Source: Verrucomicrobiia bacterium (GTDB lineage Bacteria; Verrucomicrobiota; Verrucomicrobiia; Limisphaerales; JADLHS01). Taken from it: 64,000 bases of DNA. How positions within the stretch are numbered: the first letter of the stretch is position 1; every line of letters begins with the position of its first letter. The notes below the pieces were generated by a model that saw only the letters and a list, made by a program, of their open reading frames with translations, did no database searches and was not told where the DNA came from. Shown piece after piece: positions 59,216-64,000 of the stretch. The position numbers and the translations under genes are program-made. Location of the stretch: contig JAHCLO010000009.1 of assembly GCA_026125285.1 (NCBI GenBank), positions 124,001-188,000 on the forward strand, read 5' to 3'.

Positions 59216-60061
59216 ATGAATACGGAGAATTCATTCCGATGCAGCCATACAGTCGTCGGCCTGCTTGGCCTGGCCTGCTGGCTCGCGATCCCGAGGTCAG
59301 GCTACGCCGACAGCAACCCCGCGCTCACACCACCCGGCATCGAGGTGGTGACGACGGTTCATGCCGTGCCGGTGCCGCAAGTGATCACCAATCGCATCGA
59401 GGTGTATGTACCCACGAATACTTTCATCAGTGTTTATCGCACCAATGTGTATCCGGCCTATCGCACCAATGTAGTCGTGGTTTTCCAAACCAATTTGTTG
59501 ACGCAGACGTTGACAAACACCGTCGTGGTAGCTCTGACGCAAACCAATCGGGTGACCCGTTATCACACCAACCTGCATACCCTGACCCTGACCAACTGGG
59601 AGCCCGTGCTGGTGTTCAAGACCAACTGGATCACACAGCCGGCTACGAACGAGGTTCAGGTGGATGTGTCGGCGCGTCGGCCCGAATCGCCGTCGCCCGC
59701 AAGCGCAGACCCGACGAGGGTGTCGGTGGCCGTTGGCGGCGGCTATACGCTGGAAGCCAGCCGCACCGCCAAAGCGCCGGCTAATGACCAGGTGGAAATC
59801 AGCTTGAGATTGAAATCCGGCAGCAGCAGCAGTCCGGCCTTCTCGGCCTTCGAATGGCAGGTGCAACGCACGGACGGCTCCGTCCTGTTGTTTGGACAAG
59901 GACCGGAGTTCAAACGTGATCTGCCGCTGGGCAGTTACAAAGTGGAGTTGCGTGCCCGCACCAGTGACCATGCGCCAGCGCTGCGCATCCGGGGCAATTT
60001 TGAACTCACGCGCGACAAGATCATCCAGCAGCAGTCGGCCGGGTTGGCGGACGCGCGTTGA
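59216..60061 (+). CDS. Secreted protein with Thr-Asn-rich periodic strand region
   Basis: A 281-residue exported protein (signal peptide TVVGLLGLACWLAIPRSGYA). Residues 50-150 show a periodic pattern of short hydrophobic strands ending in T-N: VYRTNVYPAYRTNVVVVFQT, LTQTLTNTVVVALTQTNRV, and YHTNLHTLTLTNWEPV. This suggests a beta-helix or stacked-strand structure. Residues 170-265 look like a small beta domain (VSVAVGGGYTLEASR, FEWQVQRTDGSVLLFGQG). No family is recognised. It is convergent with the large cytochrome gene. Confidence 0.72.
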   Translation: MNTENSFRCSHTVVGLLGLACWLAIPRSGYADSNPALTPPGIEVVTTVHAVPVPQVITNRIEVYVPTNTFISVYRTNVYPAYRTNVVVVFQTNLLTQTLTNTVVVALTQTNRVTRYHTNLHTLTLTNWEPVLVFKTNWITQPATNEVQVDVSARRPESPSPASADPTRVSVAVGGGYTLEASRTAKAPANDQVEISLRLKSGSSSSPAFSAFEWQVQRTDGSVLLFGQGPEFKRDLPLGSYKVELRARTSDHAPALRIRGNFELTRDKIIQQQSAGLADAR

Positions 60062-60137
60062 CGGGAAATAGAACCTTGTGCCGAACAGCCGCCGCGCATC
60101 ACAGTCGCCGCCCGGTTGGTAATAAAAGTGGGGTGCG

Positions 60138-63100
60138 CTATTTCTCCACCGGCGGATTCAGCAGGAAGAGAATCATGTTCCGGAAATCTTCGTCCGGCAT
60201 TTGTTCCAAACCTTCGGGCATCACGGACAATTCACTCACGCGCATTTGCGCGATTTCCGAGCGGGCAACGATTTCTTCTTTCGGACCTGACGCCAGCAGC
60301 TTCACGTGCGCGGCGCTGTCCTCGACCAAACGCCCGCTCACAATTCGGCCATCCTGGGTTTCGATCTCCACGTTCTCAAATCCTTTGCCGATCACTTGAT
60401 TCGGATCAATCACGTTGGCCAGCAACGCGTCGAGCGTCGAGCGGCCCGAACCGGTCAGGTCCGGTCCCACGTCTGCGCCTTCGCCATTCAGCTTGTGGCA
60501 AACCAGGCAATGCTGCTTCGTCAATTCGCGCCCGGCTTGCAAGTCTGGTTCGCCGCCGCTCAAGATCATTTGCTTCCTCGCCTCAATGATCTTCTGTTTG
60601 TCGGCATCGGTGGACCGGACGCGGCCAATGCTCTGCTCGAAGCGGCGCCGCAATCCCTCGTCATCAGCCCGAACGAACGAGGCCAGCGCGCGAATCGTGG
60701 TTGCGGAAAGCTCGCTGGCGGAGATGACCTGGCGTTCCACCGCGGAAAGAAGATTGCCCGCCCAGCGTGAGCGTGAGGTGAGCGTTTCGCCCGCCACCTG
60801 TCGCACGCCGGGGCTGAAGGTCTTCCAGCGTTCAATGAGGTCCTGGCCCACTGTGTCGCCACCGATCTCACTCAAGGCGCGAAGGGCTTCGATGACAAGA
60901 GTATCCGGATTCTGGGGCGTGACCAGTTTGAGGGCGGCGTCGCGCGCGGCGGGCGACTTGAGTTTCGCGAGGGTTTGAATCGCCTTGGCGCGTTCGTTGA
61001 GGCCGGCGTTGCGGTCGTTGACCATGGCGAACATCTGCTGAATCGCACCCGCCTCGCCCCACAACGCGCCGAGTTGCCGGGTGCGTTCGACGATGGTGCT
61101 GTTCGCGCTCGCGGCAAGTTTGTTCAACAGCGCGGAGCTGTCCACCGTGGGCAGGAACGCCTGGCCTTTCTGACCTTCGAGCAAACCATCGAGCGCGGCG
61201 GTCGTCAGTTCGGCGCTGCTGTCCGCGATCCGTGCAAGGAAATCCATGGCCAGATTGAGTTTGGCGGCGTCCCGCGTGTCGCAAATCCGGCGCATGGCTT
61301 TGCGGGTGAGGATGCCGCTCAAGGGCAGCGTGGCCGGGCCGTTCTCCGCGAGCCAGTCCAAGCCGGGCTGCGGATTGTGCGCCAGCAACGGCTCGCTCGC
61401 GTGCCAGATCATGTAGGGCAACAGCGGGTCTTTGGCGTCGGCGGAGGATTTGATGAGTGCGGCCAGCACTCCGCCAACCGGCGCCTCGGTATAAACGCCA
61501 TCGTTCACCGTCAACGCGCCGGCAACGAATCGGCGCACAGCCGTGGCGACCGCAAGCCGTACGCGCGGGTCCGCATCCGCAGCCAGCTTCTCGAGGGTGG
61601 AAATCGCCTCCGCCGAATAATCTTCCAACGCAATAATGTGCCAGGCGGCCATCCATTTTCTCAGCCACATTTCCGGCACGACAACACTTTCAGACCAGTA
61701 AATCCAACGTGGAACTCCTGAGCCGTATGCCTGCATGGTCCAAAACGCCGCCAGGCTTGCCTCCAGCGATTTCTTGCCATCCAGTGTGTTCAGCAAGGCA
61801 GGATGAACGCCAGGTTCGGTTGGCCCACCACGTCCTCGCCGGGCGGACAACCGCTGTTGGAGAATCCGCTGCGCCATGCGCCGCTGCCACACGTTCGGGT
61901 GATTGAACAACTCCACCAGATTTGTCCCGCCCAACTTGCTGAAATCCATCTTAACCTCCGGCCGCGGCGGAATCGTCTTCCCAGCTTCCTTCCCCACATA
62001 GACCACCCGCCAAATCCGTCCATGTTCACGGTCCACGCCTTCGGGATCGGCCATCGCGTTTTGATAGCACGGATACTTGTCATACCAATCCGCAATCCAC
62101 AGCGCGCCGTCCGGGCCGACCTGCTGGCTCACCGGTCGAAACCAGCCGTCGCTCGTCGTGAGAAAATCCTTTTCCGCGACGGCCTTGAAGCTCGACCCGT
62201 TCGGAATCAAGCGATCGTGGTTGATGGCGTTCTGGTGGATGTTCCCCATGAATACGCGCCCGCGATATTCCTCCGGGAACTGGTCGCCCTGGTAAATGCA
62301 GATGCCGCAGTAGGCCGCCATGTGATGTTTGTGGTCCACGATGCTGGGCAGCAGTTCGTAGGTGTAAGGATTCGATGGAGCGCCCGCCTGCCGTTGATAC
62401 GAGCCGCCCGGCGCGATATGAAACAGGTGATCAATTACGCACGCGCTGACGAAAGCATTGCCGTAACGGTCGAAGTCCACGCCCCACGGATTGCTCGTGC
62501 CCTCGGCGAAGACCTCGAACTTCTTCGTGCGTGGATGGAAGCGCGCTACTGCGGCGTTCATGATTACGCCGGGCTCGGTGGCTTCGGGAATTTTCACTTT
62601 GGAATGAGTGAACACGCCATGGGTCATGTAGAGCCAGCCGTCGGGTCCCCAGGTGAATCCGTTGAGCAACTCGTGCCGGTCTTCCAAACCAAAACCCGTC
62701 AGCAGAATCTCGCGCCTGTCCACGCGGTCGTCGTGATTGGTGTCCTGCAAGAAAAGCAGATGCGGCGCCTGCCCAACATAGACGCCGCCGTTGCCGAGCA
62801 ACAGGCCGGTGGCGAGATTCAAGCCGTCGGCGAACACGGTTACTTTGTCCGCGCGGCCATCGTTGTTCGTGTCCTCCAGAATCTTGATGCGGTCGCGCGG
62901 TTTCTCGCCGGGCTTCGCGCCCATCGGATACTCGTGCAACTCCAACACCCACAAACGTCCGCGCTCGTCCCAGGTCATGGCGACGGGATTGACCACGTCC
63001 GGTTCCGCGGCGAAAATGCGTGCTTCAAATCCCTCGTGCAGCACGAATTTCTTCTCAGCCTCGGCCGGGGCGAGAGCGGGCGTGGGCGCCGGAGCATAAA

Positions 63101-63320
63101 CACCGGTCAGTTGTTTGCCGGCAGGGATGGCCACATCATAACTCGCCAGCAACATGGCAACTGGGAGGACAAATCTCCAACGTCGCCAACGCAAAGGAGC
63201 GCGGACAGCCTTGTCCGCGTGTTCCGCATTGACAGTTCGCGCGGACATGGCTGTTCGCGTTCCGGGAGAGAATGTTTCGGCCATGGTGATGGGAAAGTAA
63301 CTCGGTTTCATCGGGATCAC
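60138..63320 (-). CDS. PVC-type heme-binding CxxCH protein with dehydrogenase-like propeller and HEAT repeats
   Basis: Up to 1060 residues from a GTG at 63320; ATGs at 63311, 63248 and 63155 are alternatives. Residues 20-42 of the longest form are encoded by a repeat element, so the true start may be downstream. Residues 90-450 are a membrane-bound dehydrogenase-type propeller (FEARIFAAEPDVVNPVAMTW, NGFTWGPDGWLYMTHGVFTH, HMAAYCGICIYQGDQFPEEY). A HEAT-like region follows (ISTLEKLAADADPRVRLAVA). The end is a cytochrome c domain with CLVCHKLNGEGADVGPDL and DGRIVSGRLVEDSAAHV. Such proteins are typical of Planctomycetes and Verrucomicrobia and may oxidise sugars or alcohols in the periplasm; the substrate is unknown. 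Confidence 0.88.
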   Translation of the reverse strand: MIPMKPSYFPITMAETFSPGTRTAMSARTVNAEHADKAVRAPLRWRRWRFVLPVAMLLASYDVAIPAGKQLTGVYAPAPTPALAPAEAEKKFVLHEGFEARIFAAEPDVVNPVAMTWDERGRLWVLELHEYPMGAKPGEKPRDRIKILEDTNNDGRADKVTVFADGLNLATGLLLGNGGVYVGQAPHLLFLQDTNHDDRVDRREILLTGFGLEDRHELLNGFTWGPDGWLYMTHGVFTHSKVKIPEATEPGVIMNAAVARFHPRTKKFEVFAEGTSNPWGVDFDRYGNAFVSACVIDHLFHIAPGGSYQRQAGAPSNPYTYELLPSIVDHKHHMAAYCGICIYQGDQFPEEYRGRVFMGNIHQNAINHDRLIPNGSSFKAVAEKDFLTTSDGWFRPVSQQVGPDGALWIADWYDKYPCYQNAMADPEGVDREHGRIWRVVYVGKEAGKTIPPRPEVKMDFSKLGGTNLVELFNHPNVWQRRMAQRILQQRLSARRGRGGPTEPGVHPALLNTLDGKKSLEASLAAFWTMQAYGSGVPRWIYWSESVVVPEMWLRKWMAAWHIIALEDYSAEAISTLEKLAADADPRVRLAVATAVRRFVAGALTVNDGVYTEAPVGGVLAALIKSSADAKDPLLPYMIWHASEPLLAHNPQPGLDWLAENGPATLPLSGILTRKAMRRICDTRDAAKLNLAMDFLARIADSSAELTTAALDGLLEGQKGQAFLPTVDSSALLNKLAASANSTIVERTRQLGALWGEAGAIQQMFAMVNDRNAGLNERAKAIQTLAKLKSPAARDAALKLVTPQNPDTLVIEALRALSEIGGDTVGQDLIERWKTFSPGVRQVAGETLTSRSRWAGNLLSAVERQVISASELSATTIRALASFVRADDEGLRRRFEQSIGRVRSTDADKQKIIEARKQMILSGGEPDLQAGRELTKQHCLVCHKLNGEGADVGPDLTGSGRSTLDALLANVIDPNQVIGKGFENVEIETQDGRIVSGRLVEDSAAHVKLLASGPKEEIVARSEIAQMRVSELSVMPEGLEQMPDEDFRNMILFLLNPPVEK
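63196..63263. repeat. Imperfect inverted repeat at the 5' end of a coding frame
   Basis: The 15-base arms 63196-63210 (GGAGCGCGGACAGCC) and 63249-63263 pair with two mismatches, and inner segments TGTCCGCG and CGCGGACA also pair. It looks like the dispersed intergenic hairpins elsewhere in the window but lies within the longest reading frame of the cytochrome gene. Confidence 0.7.
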
Positions 63321-63407
63321 TGGCTGGCATTGTGCAAGTCTTGATTCTCCGGGCCAGAAGAATTTTCCTTTTCCATCTGGAGGAAACCTCGTTCATCCTG
63401 AGGAAGC

Positions 63408-64000
63408 ATGAAAGCAGTCATTCTGGCCGCCGGCAAGGGCACGCGCATGAAGGAACTCACCAACGAGCTTCCCAAACCCATGCTCAAGGTGCAGGGCCGG
63501 CCCATACTCGAACATATCGTCACCGGGATCCTCAGCGCGGGCGTGCGGGACATCTTTATCGTCACGGGCTTTCGCGCGGAAGTGATCGAGAAACACTTCG
63601 CCGACGGCGCGAAGTGGAACGCCAGAATCTCTTTTGGCCGGCAGGAGGTCCAGAACGGCACAGGCAAAGCGCCGGAAGTGGCGAAGGCCTTCGTGGGTGA
63701 TTCGCCGTTCCTCCTGACCTACGGCGACATTCTGGTGAAGCCAGAGACGTATCAGCAGATGGTTCAGCGGTTCGCGGAAGACAATTACTCTGGCGTTATC
63801 ACCGTCACGCGCGGTGAGGACGTGACCCACGGTGGACTGAACTTCTTTGACGAACAATTTTGCCTGAAACGATTGATCGAGAAACCCTCGCGGGAGCAAC
63901 TGGAACAACTGCGTCGCGAGGGCTGGCTCAAACCCGGCGATCCCGTTTGGTACAACGCCGGCATCTACATCTTCCAGCCCTTGGTCTTCGAGTTCACGGC
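63408..64000 (+). CDS. Sugar-nucleotidyltransferase (NDP-sugar pyrophosphorylase), 3'-truncated
   Basis: The ATG at 63408 follows GAGGAAGC, and the frame stays open to the end of the window (197 codons). It starts with the nucleotide-binding signature MKAVILAAGKGTRMKELTNE and LPKPMLKVQGRPILEHIV, then IFIVTGFRAEVIEKHF, LLTYGDILVKPETY and VWYNAGIYIFQPLVF. These fit the GlmU/RfbA/HddC-type family that joins NTP and sugar-1-phosphate for cell-surface glycans. The exact sugar cannot be set without the C-terminal part. It is divergent from the cytochrome gene. Confidence 0.9.
   Translation, partial: MKAVILAAGKGTRMKELTNELPKPMLKVQGRPILEHIVTGILSAGVRDIFIVTGFRAEVIEKHFADGAKWNARISFGRQEVQNGTGKAPEVAKAFVGDSPFLLTYGDILVKPETYQQMVQRFAEDNYSGVITVTRGEDVTHGGLNFFDEQFCLKRLIEKPSREQLEQLRREGWLKPGDPVWYNAGIYIFQPLVFEFT

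Noticed and set aside
61803-63344. Plus-strand frame of 513 codons opposite the large cytochrome
   Set aside because: It is an antisense shadow in GC-rich DNA; the minus strand carries clear propeller and heme motifs.
1-64000. CRISPR array or complete insertion sequence
   Set aside because: No regularly spaced direct repeats with unique spacers were seen, and no transposase gene was recognised; the repeats found are hairpins or in-gene protein repeats.

Overview
The window looks like chromosomal DNA of a Verrucomicrobiota bacterium, probably of the Pedosphaera/Limisphaerales type. This is inferred from gene content: a PVC-type heme-binding CxxCH protein, a GloVer-repeat protein, many secreted Ig-, kelch-, tail-fibre- and PKD-like proteins ending in a Y-x-V-E-x-S...W...FYR module, and short hairpin repeats between genes. 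Most of the sequence is GC-rich, so long antisense shadow reading frames are common. No rRNA, tRNA, CRISPR array or complete insertion sequence was recognised.

Layout. 0-5.9 kb: end of a NupC-type nucleoside transporter, then a minus-strand group of DUF4912 protein, small membrane protein and GH57 glucan branching enzyme, then a lone receiver protein and an AsmA-like protein. 5.9-10.8 kb: lactonase-type propeller, YjbQ protein, ChbG/HpnK-like deacetylase and fold-III ornithine-type decarboxylase, separated by two repeat-bearing intergenic stretches. 11.0-13.6 kb: a NarX-type sensor kinase with a periplasmic binding-protein-like sensor, and its LuxR-type regulator.

13.6-31.5 kb is the most striking part. 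Eight minus-strand genes are tightly packed, several with 4-base stop/start overlaps: a stand-alone receiver, a cadherin-like secreted protein, a tail-fibre/kelch protein, a 620-residue secreted protein, a second tail-fibre-like protein, a 2629-residue giant secreted protein, a calcium-motif protein and a MORN-repeat protein. The C-terminal third of the giant (two helical arms around a hydrophobic segment, then a beta-rich end) recalls the A component of Tc toxins. That is an inference from pattern only.

31.8-37.5 kb: a MetE-like gene overlaps a frameshifted DUF2283 gene, followed by a remnant of a second MetE-like 3' end, a terminator, three small accessory genes (one DUF2513) and a GloVer-repeat protein. 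This stretch is visibly more AT-rich and is probably acquired or rearranged.

37.5-64 kb: enolase-superfamily enzyme; lipoprotein with propeller and phosphoesterase domains; a translationally coupled sialidase and N-acylglucosamine 2-epimerase pair, consistent with use of host or environmental sialoglycans; a dual-receiver regulator; NicO/UreH-like and CorA-like metal transporters; a YgjP-type metalloprotease; a Cys-less rhodanese; a PQQ sugar dehydrogenase/cytochrome c fusion; KDPG aldolase; a VOC protein; several secreted proteins of unknown function; a large PVC-type cytochrome; and the start of a sugar nucleotidyltransferase. Overall the cell seems geared to breaking down complex carbohydrates and displaying large extracellular proteins.
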